NCBI GenBank assembly: GCA_013288805.1
Contig: JABDBE010000002.1
Coordinates: forward strand, 50,082-114,081
Source: Acidobacteriota bacterium
GTDB lineage: Bacteria > Acidobacteriota > Terriglobia > Terriglobales > Acidobacteriaceae
DNA: 64,000 bases
Direction: 5' to 3'
Positions 18,908-27,668 of this stretch are shown here, one piece after another. A program made the position numbers and the translations under genes. The notes beneath the pieces were generated by a model that searched no databases, was not told the DNA's origin, and worked only from the letters and a program-made list of their open reading frames with translations. Position 1 is the stretch's first letter, and every line of letters begins with the position of its first letter.

Positions 18908-19861
18908 TTAAGCAGCTGCCGGTTTTCGAGATCGGCTGGTTGCGTGTTCCTCAAACGAAACAGGAATATGCCGCCATACTTGAATGGCGAGGATGACAGC
19001 GGTCGCCAACAGCAGTGCTCCCACGGCGACGTGGGACACGGTTGAAATTACCATCGGAAATTCCGGTTGGACCGCATCGCGGCCCCAGGCTATACGCGTG
19101 AGAAACGCCGCGAAACCGAGGCAAAGTTGTACCACTAGCAGCAATGCCAAGATAATCGCCGGCCGCCGCACGGCTTCAATTTTCGAGAATCGCGATAGCG
19201 CGCGGATCGCGGTCCATGTGAGTACGAAAGTCACAATCGCGGCGTTAGCCACGTGCGGCCACCAACTCATGCCGTGATGGCGAAACATCGCACCCAGAAT
19301 CAGTTGAACATAAAGCACGAAGATCGACAGCCACGTGAGGGTAATGAGACTGGGACGACGGTTGTCGAATTCAATCTGCGGGACCTCTTCTACCCATCGG
19401 CGTCCGGTGAACATGGCGATAGCGACAGCGATGCAGAAGAAGGTTTGTGCCACGGCGGCGTGTGCTGAAGATACCCACGGCGGCTGGAACAACAGGACTG
19501 TTAGCCCGCCAAGGATTGCCTGCGTAATAACGGTGGCCAGAGCGGCGATGCCCAGCCATTTCATCCATCGTCGGCGGTCAGCGAACCACGTCCACGCGGC
19601 GATGGAAATCGTGAGCAGAACAATCGACCCGGCGATTGCGCGATGACTCCACTCGAATTTGATTCCTCCACGCAAAGGTGGAACGCTGAAAGATCCGAAA
19701 GATGTAGGCCAGTCTGGGATGGAAAGTCCGGCGTCGTTGCTGGTGACCAGCGCGCCGGCGATGATGAGCACAAAAGTCGCACACGCTACGAATACCGCGA
19801 AGCGATGGTGCGCGCGATTGTACGGTGTGGCGAGGGATTTCAGATGTTTACTCCCGGTCAA
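18908..19861 (-). CDS. ctaA: COX15/CtaA-family heme A synthase
   Basis: About 317 residues with eight membrane helices and His residues in the expected places (SHRAIAGS, SAHAAVAQTFF, HHGMSWWPHVANAA, TVSHVAVGA). The family converts heme O to heme A for aa3-type oxidases. The start is uncertain. The frame continues upstream to a TTG at 19924, but that part lies in a hairpin-rich intergenic repeat, so the TTG at 19859-19861 (AGGTAG upstream) is used here. No oxidase subunit genes are in the window. Confidence 0.85.
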   Translation of the reverse strand: MTGSKHLKSLATPYNRAHHRFAVFVACATFVLIIAGALVTSNDAGLSIPDWPTSFGSFSVPPLRGGIKFEWSHRAIAGSIVLLTISIAAWTWFADRRRWMKWLGIAALATVITQAILGGLTVLLFQPPWVSSAHAAVAQTFFCIAVAIAMFTGRRWVEEVPQIEFDNRRPSLITLTWLSIFVLYVQLILGAMFRHHGMSWWPHVANAAIVTFVLTWTAIRALSRFSKIEAVRRPAIILALLLVVQLCLGFAAFLTRIAWGRDAVQPEFPMVISTVSHVAVGALLLATAVILAIQVWRHIPVSFEEHATSRSRKPAAA

Positions 19862-19872
19862 TCTAACTACCT

Positions 19873-19913
19873 GCCGAGCTTTGCTCGGCGGGACAGCCGA
19901 GGGCGGCTGTCCC
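19873..19913. repeat. Double hairpin intergenic repeat
   Basis: Two adjacent inverted repeats: GCCGAGC/GCTCGGC (19873-19889) and GGGACAGCCG/CGGCTGTCCC (19890-19913). They lie between the lipoprotein gene and heme A synthase. A related 'GCCGAGGGCGGC' string recurs near 33534, so this looks like a dispersed palindromic element rather than a gene-specific terminator. Confidence 0.6.
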
Positions 19914-19930
19914 CTCTTGAGCAATGAGCA

Positions 19931-20719
19931 CTACTGCGCTTTGAAAGTTTGGTCTACGGTCTTGCTGTCTTTCGCGGCGAGCGTCACTTTTTGATCCTGT
20001 TCACCCAGTTTCTCCTGCACGAATGCGATGGTGTAATCTCCCGGCGGCAGGCCCTTGATTTCATACTTGCCATCGGGGCCGGTGACCGCATAGAACGGGC
20101 TCTTGACCACGTTGATGTACATCCGCATCCAGGGATGCTGGTTGCACTTTACCGGCAGCATAATTTCTTCGCGGGCAAAACTCTTCTCGAGTGGAGCGGC
20201 CGCGGGCGGCTGAGATTCATTCCATTCGCGATTGGCTTGCGGCGTGGGATGAATGTTGTGCGTGGTTTGATCGTCGTTCTTGATTTCAATGTTCTGCCCG
20301 GTCATCACACCTAGCACGTGAGGATGGTATTTGCAGCCTTGCTGGTCGATCGTGACCGCCTGGGTGGGAACCGCAAATGTCCGATCGCCCAGTCCGTCTT
20401 TTACGTAGACGAAAACATTTGCCACGTCCCCGCCATCGACGACCACGGTCTCAGCTGTGTTCGTGCCCTTGCAAGCAGCATCCTGGCTCATGTCAATCTT
20501 CGAGGCCTTGGGAGCAGCACCGTCGAACTTCACGGTGCCGCTGACTGAGGCTACCGTGCTGGGATCGATTGGGGTGGCTGCCGGTGCCGGCGCTGCCGTG
20601 CTGGCCGGTGCGGAAGCCGGGGCTTCGTTCGTTTCCTCTTTCTTGCTGCAGCCTACGAGGAGCCATAGGCCGAGAAGACAGAGCAGTCCAAACATCGCTA
20701 CAGATGTTTTCTTATTCAT
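19931..20719 (-). CDS. Cupredoxin-like lipoprotein with CarboxypepD_reg domain
   Basis: 262 residues. The lipobox LLVGC places the lipidated Cys at residue 24. A Pro/Ala linker follows to about residue 55. The core resembles a blue-copper protein: His154 (TTHNIHP) and Cys192, His195, Met198 in KCNQHPWM would be the ligands. The C-terminus is a carboxypeptidase-regulatory-like beta domain (GPDGKYEIKGLPPGDYTIAF). As the gene follows the eight-haem cytochrome of a bc complex, a periplasmic electron carrier is a reasonable inference. The start at 20719 is set by the signal peptide. Confidence 0.8.
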   Translation of the reverse strand: MNKKTSVAMFGLLCLLGLWLLVGCSKKEETNEAPASAPASTAAPAPAATPIDPSTVASVSGTVKFDGAAPKASKIDMSQDAACKGTNTAETVVVDGGDVANVFVYVKDGLGDRTFAVPTQAVTIDQQGCKYHPHVLGVMTGQNIEIKNDDQTTHNIHPTPQANREWNESQPPAAAPLEKSFAREEIMLPVKCNQHPWMRMYINVVKSPFYAVTGPDGKYEIKGLPPGDYTIAFVQEKLGEQDQKVTLAAKDSKTVDQTFKAQ

Positions 20720-20854
20720 GATGTCGCCCTTTCGTGAAAAGTTGAATGCGTTTTTCAAAGTTCGAATTCAGATTTACTTGCTATCCCGAAGACTCGTCCC
20801 GAATGCGGGCCCTCGCGACAGGCGCCGCCCTAGCGGTTTACAAAACCCTACATT

Positions 20855-23800
20855 CTACCGCGAACCCCCGCTGCTTGCCCGGTGAGAAGGAGCGGCAGCC
20901 TGCTTGGATTTCGCTGGCGTCTGGTTTGCGGCACTGTTTCGCCCCATCGATGCGGCTACGCGTTTTTGCTCGTCAGGGGTGAGCTGAAAAATATAGTCCA
21001 CCAATAACTTCGACTGGTCTCCCTCGTAACCCTGGAACGATGCAGGCGTCGGGCCGGCAAACACCCAGTGGTCCTTGTCAAGCCGGAACAATCCCGATGG
21101 CATGGAGGTGCCCGGGCTAATGGCTTGTGGATCCAACACCCAGCGCTGAGCCCAATCCGGTTTCAGACGTTCCTTAGCGAGCAGGAAGTTTGGTGCGGTC
21201 GCAATCTTGTCGTGCGCCGGATCGCCCGTGGCGTGGCATTTCAAGCAAGGCGCTGCCGTGCTCGAGAACAGGCTACGCGCCATATCGGTTTCTTTTGCGG
21301 TCAATACCGGAACTTGTTCCGGAATGTAAGGCATGGGCTGTTGCGAAAGCGCCTGGAAGAATCGCACCAGCTTGCGCAGTTCATTGTCCGAGAAAGAGAA
21401 CGTGGGCATGCGCACTTTCAGATACGGACGCACGCCGTTGCGATTTGTATCCGTCGTGCTCAACGAAGGATTGGACAGGAATCGGCGCAGCCATTCGGGA
21501 TCGACTCGCGCGCCCTCGGTCAAGAGCTTGGGAGGCAACTGCTCTTGATTCTCCCGGTACTGGGACAGGCCCATGAGAACAGTTTTCTGCCCCGGGATAA
21601 ACTGATGGCATCCCATGCAATTGTATTTCTTGACCACCCACCAGCCTTCCTGAATATCACGGCGCGCATCGCCGGGGCGATATTGATACTGCGCCGGCAG
21701 GGAACTCTCTTCGCTTCCCAACAGGAACGTTGTAAGGTCGCGAATCTGCTCCGACGCCAGGTGTAAATTGGGCATGCGCAGGGCTTCGGTCTCGGACTTG
21801 ATCTTGCCTTTGTCGAAAATATTAGGTTCGGCAAGTTTGTGCTCAAAGAATCCCTTGTGGTCGTACCATGGCCCGGTCGCCGGACCCTCCGGGAGTCGCG
21901 CCAGGTCTTCTGGATTCGTGATTGGCTCGGCATGTTTGCCGCCCCGCTGCGCCGTTTCAGTGAACAGGGCGAAATCCAACCGCTCGATGGGCTTGCTGCC
22001 TTCAAAGGTGAGTTCCGTGCCAATGCGACCTTCATCCTCCATGCCTGAAATTTCATGGCATCCGGAGCAACCGTAGTGACGAATCCACTTCTTGCCTTCT
22101 TCTTTCAACGCGGGATCATCCATGAAGGAAGCTTCGGCGTAAGCAGACGGCTCCTGTTTCTTTTGCGTCATCAAGTACGAAGCAATGTCCTGCGCATCTT
22201 CCGGCGCCAGCCGCAGGCTGGGCATGACCGTCATGTTCTGTACTTGCAGTTCGTGGCCATCGTTGGGGCATTGGCTGTGCTGCAGGTCGAAGACGTAAGG
22301 CAAGCCCTTCTTGGCGTAATCTTCTGGACCGATATCTTTCTTCTCGTACGGACAATAGGGACGAGTGCGTTGCCGGGCATTATGAATCCAGCGCACCAGG
22401 TAGTCGTAATTTGCTTTTTCACCCTCGCGCGAAAGATTCGCGGCAAAAGTGCCGCCCTGCATTTGATCGCCTTCGCCGATGGAATGGCACGCCAGGCAGC
22501 CGCGGGCTTCAAAAAGCTCCTTGCCGTGCTCTGCGTTTCCGGGATTTTGCTTTGGCAGCGGATCGGTCAGTGCCGACTGCCACAAATACGCCGAAATCGC
22601 CTGGATTTGATGATCGGTCAGACGGAAGTTTGGCATCTTCGTGGTGGGACGGAAGTCAGTCGGCTTTTTTATCCACACCGGAATCCAATTCTTATTCAGC
22701 TTGAGCCGAATGTCTTTCAAGTTCGGCCCAACCTTCTTCATATCCTGCATCGTGCTGTGCATCTGAAAGTCGAGTTGCTGAATCTCGCCGTCCGCTTTGC
22801 TGTTGGAAACTTTGAGCGCGATGGCCTCATCGTTTAATCGGTTGGCCTCCTGGTTGGTTTCCGCCGTATCCGCTTGCTTCATCAAGTATGCAGCCTGCTT
22901 GAAGTTTTCCTTTTTCTGCTGCTCCAATTGCCTGATGTGTTGGCTGAAGGTATTCAGATCCTCGGGTTCCTTGTCGTAGCCCTCATAGCGATGACAACCC
23001 ATGCAGCCTTTTTGTCGGAACAGATCTTTGCCTTCGCTGATCGTCCATCCCACATCACCGCTGACCAGAACCATGTCGGCGGCGTGGCAAGTCTGGCATC
23101 CGGCCTCGACGTTCTGCTTGGGAAATAGTGGCCACAGCCAGTGCTCGTAATTTCCGTGCGCCTTCTCGACGCTCGTAGTAGCGCGGCCATTACCTTGATG
23201 GCACGGCGAGCAACCGAATGTGTCAGGATCATGAATCTTCAACAGCCCGGGACTTGGATGGCTAACAAAAGCCTGCGCATATTCGTCGGGCTTCTTTTCA
23301 CCCTTCGGAGTCATAACCGCGGGCGTGATTTTTAGCGGCTCGCGAATGCCCATGTGGCAGGATTCGCAGCGGTCGACTATATTCGCGTCGGCCACGTTGA
23401 TCTGCACAATCTTCGGGTCCCATTCTTTCGTTTTTCTCTGCAAGCCCTCGATCTGGGTCGGCGTCAGATCCACCATGTGATCGGAGACATAAGTCGTCAT
23501 TGCCGTGCTGGCCGCGGTCACTGGCTTGATCACCTCGCCCAGTTTGGCATTCAGCTTCGTGCGCTGATCCTTGAGGTCGTTGTACTTTTCTTCCAGTTGG
23601 CGAAAGTCATATTTCTCTTCGTGACCGTCGGGGAATTCGACGGTCCAGAGTTTCTTTTTATATTCTTCGAGTTCGTTTCTCTTGCTTTGCTTGCCCGATG
23701 AACTGGTCTCAGTCTCGATCTGATAGGTCAACGCATTCGCGTAAGCCCGCTTGTCGGTGAAGATATTCTGCACTGCGAGGATTTGCGCGCTGAGACTCGT

Positions 23801-24118
23801 GATCTGTTTCTGAAGGTCGTCTCTCTGAGACCTGGTCGCCGTGTCAACTTGTTTGTAGGCTTGCTCCAGTTGCTGATACTGGGGATCCGTCTCGACCGCT
23901 TTCACGGACTTGTCGGACGCCGGCTCTGCCTTCGCCAGAAAAGCCGTGTAGCGGTGCTTCCATTCGTTTTGGAAAGCCTTCCACGGCCGCTGTCCATAAG
24001 CTTCGTCCCACAGCGCCCAGAACAGCGTCGCCATCAGCAAGACCATTGAGACGACGTAATACATCGCATACGACTTTGTGACTACTGGATCTTGCTCGGG
24101 GATTGGTTGTTCAGGCAC
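20855..24118 (-). CDS. Octahaem cytochrome c, bc-complex subunit
   Basis: 1087 residues, anchored by one N-terminal membrane helix (about 17-37). A long coiled-coil follows (about 70-230). Eight CxxCH sites are visible: CESCH 251, CSPCH 303, CQTCH 341, CMGCH 372, CLACH 541, CSGCH 684, CMGCH 834 and CLKCH 958. The first four are closely spaced like a tetrahaem module; the last four are 120-150 residues apart like separate class-I domains. It follows the Rieske and both cytochrome b genes, so it probably replaces cytochrome c1 as periplasmic electron outlet. No orthologue name recognised. Confidence 0.88.
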   Translation of the reverse strand: MPEQPIPEQDPVVTKSYAMYYVVSMVLLMATLFWALWDEAYGQRPWKAFQNEWKHRYTAFLAKAEPASDKSVKAVETDPQYQQLEQAYKQVDTATRSQRDDLQKQITSLSAQILAVQNIFTDKRAYANALTYQIETETSSSGKQSKRNELEEYKKKLWTVEFPDGHEEKYDFRQLEEKYNDLKDQRTKLNAKLGEVIKPVTAASTAMTTYVSDHMVDLTPTQIEGLQRKTKEWDPKIVQINVADANIVDRCESCHMGIREPLKITPAVMTPKGEKKPDEYAQAFVSHPSPGLLKIHDPDTFGCSPCHQGNGRATTSVEKAHGNYEHWLWPLFPKQNVEAGCQTCHAADMVLVSGDVGWTISEGKDLFRQKGCMGCHRYEGYDKEPEDLNTFSQHIRQLEQQKKENFKQAAYLMKQADTAETNQEANRLNDEAIALKVSNSKADGEIQQLDFQMHSTMQDMKKVGPNLKDIRLKLNKNWIPVWIKKPTDFRPTTKMPNFRLTDHQIQAISAYLWQSALTDPLPKQNPGNAEHGKELFEARGCLACHSIGEGDQMQGGTFAANLSREGEKANYDYLVRWIHNARQRTRPYCPYEKKDIGPEDYAKKGLPYVFDLQHSQCPNDGHELQVQNMTVMPSLRLAPEDAQDIASYLMTQKKQEPSAYAEASFMDDPALKEEGKKWIRHYGCSGCHEISGMEDEGRIGTELTFEGSKPIERLDFALFTETAQRGGKHAEPITNPEDLARLPEGPATGPWYDHKGFFEHKLAEPNIFDKGKIKSETEALRMPNLHLASEQIRDLTTFLLGSEESSLPAQYQYRPGDARRDIQEGWWVVKKYNCMGCHQFIPGQKTVLMGLSQYRENQEQLPPKLLTEGARVDPEWLRRFLSNPSLSTTDTNRNGVRPYLKVRMPTFSFSDNELRKLVRFFQALSQQPMPYIPEQVPVLTAKETDMARSLFSSTAAPCLKCHATGDPAHDKIATAPNFLLAKERLKPDWAQRWVLDPQAISPGTSMPSGLFRLDKDHWVFAGPTPASFQGYEGDQSKLLVDYIFQLTPDEQKRVAASMGRNSAANQTPAKSKQAAAPSHRASSGGSR

Positions 24119-24161
24119 CAGATTCTCCCTCTAGTCGTTGAACACAGCTAACAAATCAAGC

Positions 24162-24238
24162 TTGTCATTCCGAGCGAAGCGAGGAATCTCGGTTTCTGCG
24201 GAGAGCACCTAGATTCCTCGCTTCGCTCGGAACGACAA
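24162..24238. repeat. Long inverted repeat (TGTCATTCCGAGCG family)
   Basis: Arms of 28 bp (24162-24189 and 24211-24238) match with one mismatch around a 21-base loop. It lies in the 150-base gap between the two downstream bc-complex genes. The arm sequence belongs to the same dispersed family as the repeats near 29936, 44803, 50745 and 54401. In the RNA it would form a very stable hairpin that could set the expression ratio of cytochrome b and the octahaem subunit. Confidence 0.75.
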
Positions 24239-24250
24239 TTGCTTCCTTAT

Positions 24251-24278
24251 ACGTCACACGTTGAACGTCACACGTTGA
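24251..24278. repeat. 14-bp tandem duplication at a stop codon
   Basis: The unit ACGTCACACGTTGA occurs twice in a row. The stop codon of the cytochrome b C-terminal gene (24268-24270) lies in the second copy, so the duplication extends the gene's 3' end neutrally. Confidence 0.7.
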
Positions 24279-25197
24279 ACCAGGGCGTTATCCACACGTA
24301 CTTGATGTTGAACGCAAGCCGCAACAGCATCTTCAGCGGCAGAGCCACCATGGTGAGCCAGAAAAACATCATGATCGAATACTGCAGCAGGCTCATGCGC
24401 TGATAATCTTTCGGGTTGTAACGCCGGAAGAGTGCGTGTACCAAGAACCCTCCGGCCAGGTAATAGCCCCCGACCACAATCGCCCCGAAGATTGCTTTGG
24501 CCAGGTTCGATGTGAGCCCAAAAAGATCAGGCAGATCGCGGTTCACCTCATAAATAAGTCGATTGTGATCCCAGGTTTGTCCTGGCCAGAACCACTGCCA
24601 ACCAGGCCCGCGGATGAACGTCCCGATGATGATCATCGCAACCCAAAGGATCACGAAGCCGAACATAAACGTCCCAATGGCAAACTTGCGCTGCTTCCAG
24701 GTGTAGTAGCCGCTGCCCAGCGGGTTGGTGTCGATGTACGGAATCACCATGAGCCCGACGATGATCAGCGTCGGCATTACCACGCCTGCGATCCAGGGAT
24801 CGAAGTACACCAGCATTTCCTGCAGGCCGAGAAAATACCAGGGCGCTTTTGCGGGATTCATGGTGAGGTTGGGATTTGAGGGCTCTTCCAGTGGCGCGCT
24901 CAGCGTGATCGACCAGACCATCAAAATGATGGTAACGATTATGGCGGCGAGGAATTCAATGCGGAGAAGAAATGGCCAGACGTGAATTTCTTTTTGCCAG
25001 CCGGGACGGAACGGCCACGTCTTGCGATGATGAGTCTTCGCCATCGCGGGGCTGGTTTCGAGTTCGCCGATGAGTTCATCGTTGGCCTTGGCTTGCTTCC
25101 ACGCCAGATAAATGTAGAAGATCAACAGCGGGATCAAACCGACGATCGGCACGTTGTCAGGCGCGGAACAGATCTCCCAAAGTTGTCGCCAATCCAT
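24268..25197 (-). CDS. Cytochrome b C-terminal subunit (subunit IV-like)
   Basis: 309 residues. Membrane helices follow a PDNVPI segment near the N-terminus. The quinol-site motif appears as KAPWYFLGLQEMLVYF, where PEWY of classical cytochrome b reads APWY. About six helices are predicted, more than the three of cyanobacterial subunit IV. Together with the upstream cytochrome b N-terminal gene it forms a split cytochrome b of a quinol:cytochrome c oxidoreductase. Two hairpins separate the genes. Confidence 0.9.
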   Translation of the reverse strand: MDWRQLWEICSAPDNVPIVGLIPLLIFYIYLAWKQAKANDELIGELETSPAMAKTHHRKTWPFRPGWQKEIHVWPFLLRIEFLAAIIVTIILMVWSITLSAPLEEPSNPNLTMNPAKAPWYFLGLQEMLVYFDPWIAGVVMPTLIIVGLMVIPYIDTNPLGSGYYTWKQRKFAIGTFMFGFVILWVAMIIIGTFIRGPGWQWFWPGQTWDHNRLIYEVNRDLPDLFGLTSNLAKAIFGAIVVGGYYLAGGFLVHALFRRYNPKDYQRMSLLQYSIMMFFWLTMVALPLKMLLRLAFNIKYVWITPWFNV

Positions 25198-25214
25198 AAA
25201 ATCTCCTAGCCATG

Positions 25215-25281
25215 GAGACGTTGCAAAGCAACGTCTCTACCGAAAGTCTTGTCCACTGTAGAGATGTAGCTGCTACGTCTC
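25215..25281. repeat. Two small hairpins (GAGACGTTGC family)
   Basis: GAGACGTTGC-AAA-GCAACGTCTC (25215-25237) is a perfect palindrome. A second one (25261-25281, GAGATGTAGC/GCTACGTCTC) has one mismatch. Both fill the gap between the two cytochrome b genes. A third related copy lies near 49681-49702, so this is a dispersed family. Confidence 0.65.
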
Positions 25282-25291
25282 GCCGCCTCGC

Positions 25292-26224
25292 CTACTCCAC
25301 TTTTCTGCGCGGCTTGTCCGCTTCCGACGTCAGCATCACTGGCGCCGGACCGGAGATGCCGCCATCTTTTCTTACCCGCCAGAAATGGACGATCATCAGA
25401 ACTGACGCCACGATCGGAATGCCAATGCAGTGCCAGATGTAGGAGCGGAGCAACGCATTCGCGTCCACGATCGAGCCGCCCAGAAGACCAAAGCGAACAT
25501 CGTTATACGGAGTCATTCCCAGCATTTTGCCGAAGGGGCCTTCGTGGCCCAGCAGCGGCGTGGCGCGAGCCATGTTCGTTCCCACCGTGACTGCCCAGAA
25601 TCCGAGTTGATCGTCGGGGAGCAGGTAGCCCGTAAACGAAAGTAGCAGCGTGAAAACCAAAAGAAGTACGCCGATATTCCAGTTGAACTCGCGTGGCTTC
25701 TTATAAGAACCAGTCAGAAAAACCCTGAACATGTGCAACCAGACCGCGATCACCATCAAGTGCGCGGCCCAGCGATGCATGTTGCGCAGCAGTTTGCCGA
25801 AGGGAACATCGTGCTCAAGATAGAGTACGTCGCGAAAGGCCTGCACTTTGCTGGGGTGGTAATAGAACATCAGCAATACGCCGGTAAATGTGAGGACGAT
25901 GAATAAGTAAAACGTGATTCCACCCATGCCCCAGGTATAGCTGTAGCGGACTGCATCGCGATTGATCTTAGCCGGATGCAGATGCAGAAAGACGTTCGAC
26001 AGCACGCCAAGCGCGCGATTGCGCGGCGTGTCGTCATGTTTGTGGCGGAAGATCGAAGTGAAGACCTGAGTCTTGGTGGGATCTTTCAGGCCTTCGATCT
26101 GCTCTTTGGCTTTGGCTGGCATGTCCGTCTTGAGTGACTGGACATCTTCTTTTACTCCAGCTTTCACCCGCTCGAGCAGGCCTACCCGATTTCCGTTTTT
26201 GCCGTTTCCATTCTCTTCAGGCAT
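25292..26224 (-). CDS. Cytochrome b N-terminal subunit (b6-like)
   Basis: 310 residues. A polar N-terminal extension of about 80 residues precedes the membrane core. The four heme-b histidines are in place: HRW and LHM 14 residues apart (MHRWAAHLMVIAVWLHMFRV), and WHC and VHF 14 apart (IWHCIGIPIVASVLMIVHFW). GSYKKPREFNWNIGV and the SFTGYLLPDD quinone-site loop are typical of the family. Forms the low/high-potential heme pair of the bc complex with the C-terminal subunit gene downstream. Confidence 0.93.
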   Translation of the reverse strand: MPEENGNGKNGNRVGLLERVKAGVKEDVQSLKTDMPAKAKEQIEGLKDPTKTQVFTSIFRHKHDDTPRNRALGVLSNVFLHLHPAKINRDAVRYSYTWGMGGITFYLFIVLTFTGVLLMFYYHPSKVQAFRDVLYLEHDVPFGKLLRNMHRWAAHLMVIAVWLHMFRVFLTGSYKKPREFNWNIGVLLLVFTLLLSFTGYLLPDDQLGFWAVTVGTNMARATPLLGHEGPFGKMLGMTPYNDVRFGLLGGSIVDANALLRSYIWHCIGIPIVASVLMIVHFWRVRKDGGISGPAPVMLTSEADKPRRKVE

Positions 26225-26291
26225 TGGTTCCTCTAATTGTGCTCATCAATCCTGCAAACCGCGGGCGAGGGCGCCGGCGCCACGCAACCCG

Positions 26292-27614
26292 TTATGCCCG
26301 CAGGAACGCTCCGTCGTCGTTGAACTGAGTCGGCTGTCCCTTTGGCCACTGATAGAGCCGAGAAACATCCACCAGGATCTGACCGTCTGGCGCGATTTCC
26401 ACTTTAGCTCGATCCATCGGGCGCGGCGCCGGACCTTCGAAGTTAATCCCTTCGCTGTCGTATCCACTACCGTGGCAAGGACACTTGAACTTGTTCTCGC
26501 TTGGCTTCCAGTCGGGAGTGCAACCCAGATGCGTGCAGCGGGCGTAGATCACGAAAATGCGATCCGGCGTGCGATCTACCCAGATGCGGTATTTCTGCTG
26601 AAACTTTGTATCCACTCCCAGACCGTATTCCTCGGGATAGCCGATCTTGAAGCTGGTCGCAGGTTCAAACAAGGTACGGGGCAGGAAGAAGCGAAAGAAT
26701 GCGAGGAACCAAGCCACGAGGAAAGCCGCAACCGCGCTCCAAACCAAGCGCCGGCGCTGCTGATTGACCTCATTGTCCTCCGGACCGATCGACGCGACCC
26801 CTCCGGCTTTGGCCGCTCTGGAGGTTCCGACCGCGGGAGTGCCGACATAGCTTGTGGAGACGCCGGTGCGGGAAACGGAGGCAGCCGCCGATGCTGTCGC
26901 AGCTGCAGGCCGGGCAGCGGCAGGTGCTGCTGTCACGGGAGCCGATGCCGCCGGAGTTGCGACAGCAGCGGCTGGCTCCCCGAGCAGAGCGGCGATCTCG
27001 GCATCGTTAAGAGTGGGCAACCCTTTGCGCCCGCGCCGCGCCTGTTCCGCCGCAATGGTCGACTTGCTCCACTTCCTACCTTCTGCAACCCACTTGGCAA
27101 CGTCTGCGCTAATGGGTCCGGACGCTACTGCCGGAGTTGGTGTTGGAGCAGCGGCTGGAACCGGCGGCGCTGGAGCTGCCGCCTCCGCGACCGGCTCGCC
27201 GAGAAGAGCGGCGATTTCGACATCGTTGAGCGCCGGTAGACTCTTGCGCGCGCGCCGCGCTTGCTCAGCGGCGATGGTCGATTTGCTCCATTTCCGACCT
27301 TCCGCCACCCACTTGGCGACTTCTTCACTGAGGGCTGTGCTCGCAGTAGCGGCCGGAGCCGCGACAGGCGGAACAGATGCCGCCGCAAGCGAAGTAGCTG
27401 GACTCGCCGCAGCGGGTGCGGTTCCCCCGTTCCCGCTTTCCCAAGCCATAGGCTGGCCGGCTTTCAACGCTTCGATATCGGCATCGCTGAGCAACGGCAG
27501 ACCTTTGCGCTGGCGATAGGCCTGCTCCATTGCGATGACCGAATTATTGAGCGCATTCCGCGGCCACGGCGGAAGATGCCCCAGAACGCCACCATTGGCG
27601 GATTCGTCTGCCAT
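26292..27614 (-). CDS. Rieske iron-sulfur protein with repeated N-terminal extension
   Basis: 440 residues, about twice a normal Rieske subunit. The C-terminal domain is standard: CTHLGC (360-365) and CPCHGSGY (378-385), with Cys360, His362, Cys378 and His381 as predicted [2Fe-2S] ligands and Cys365-Cys380 as the disulfide. One membrane helix covers about 289-311. The first 280 residues, cytoplasmic by topology, hold three copies of a roughly 42-residue unit (about 17-57, 97-142, 170-215). Copies 2 and 3 are nearly identical (AKWVAEGRKWSKSTIAAEQA). Ala/Pro-rich linkers separate them. First gene of the bc operon. Confidence 0.92.
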   Translation of the reverse strand: MADESANGGVLGHLPPWPRNALNNSVIAMEQAYRQRKGLPLLSDADIEALKAGQPMAWESGNGGTAPAAASPATSLAAASVPPVAAPAATASTALSEEVAKWVAEGRKWSKSTIAAEQARRARKSLPALNDVEIAALLGEPVAEAAAPAPPVPAAAPTPTPAVASGPISADVAKWVAEGRKWSKSTIAAEQARRGRKGLPTLNDAEIAALLGEPAAAVATPAASAPVTAAPAAARPAAATASAAASVSRTGVSTSYVGTPAVGTSRAAKAGGVASIGPEDNEVNQQRRRLVWSAVAAFLVAWFLAFFRFFLPRTLFEPATSFKIGYPEEYGLGVDTKFQQKYRIWVDRTPDRIFVIYARCTHLGCTPDWKPSENKFKCPCHGSGYDSEGINFEGPAPRPMDRAKVEIAPDGQILVDVSRLYQWPKGQPTQFNDDGAFLRA

Positions 27615-27668
27615 CCAACCTCACCCCTTTTTGTACTTGGCCCTGTTCTATTCTAATTCCGTTAGTTC

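Noticed and set aside
26073..27239. 388-residue plus-strand frame opposite the Rieske gene
   Set aside because: Low-complexity Arg/Ser/Cys/Gly composition caused by the repeated Ala/Pro-rich Rieske N-terminus; no domain.
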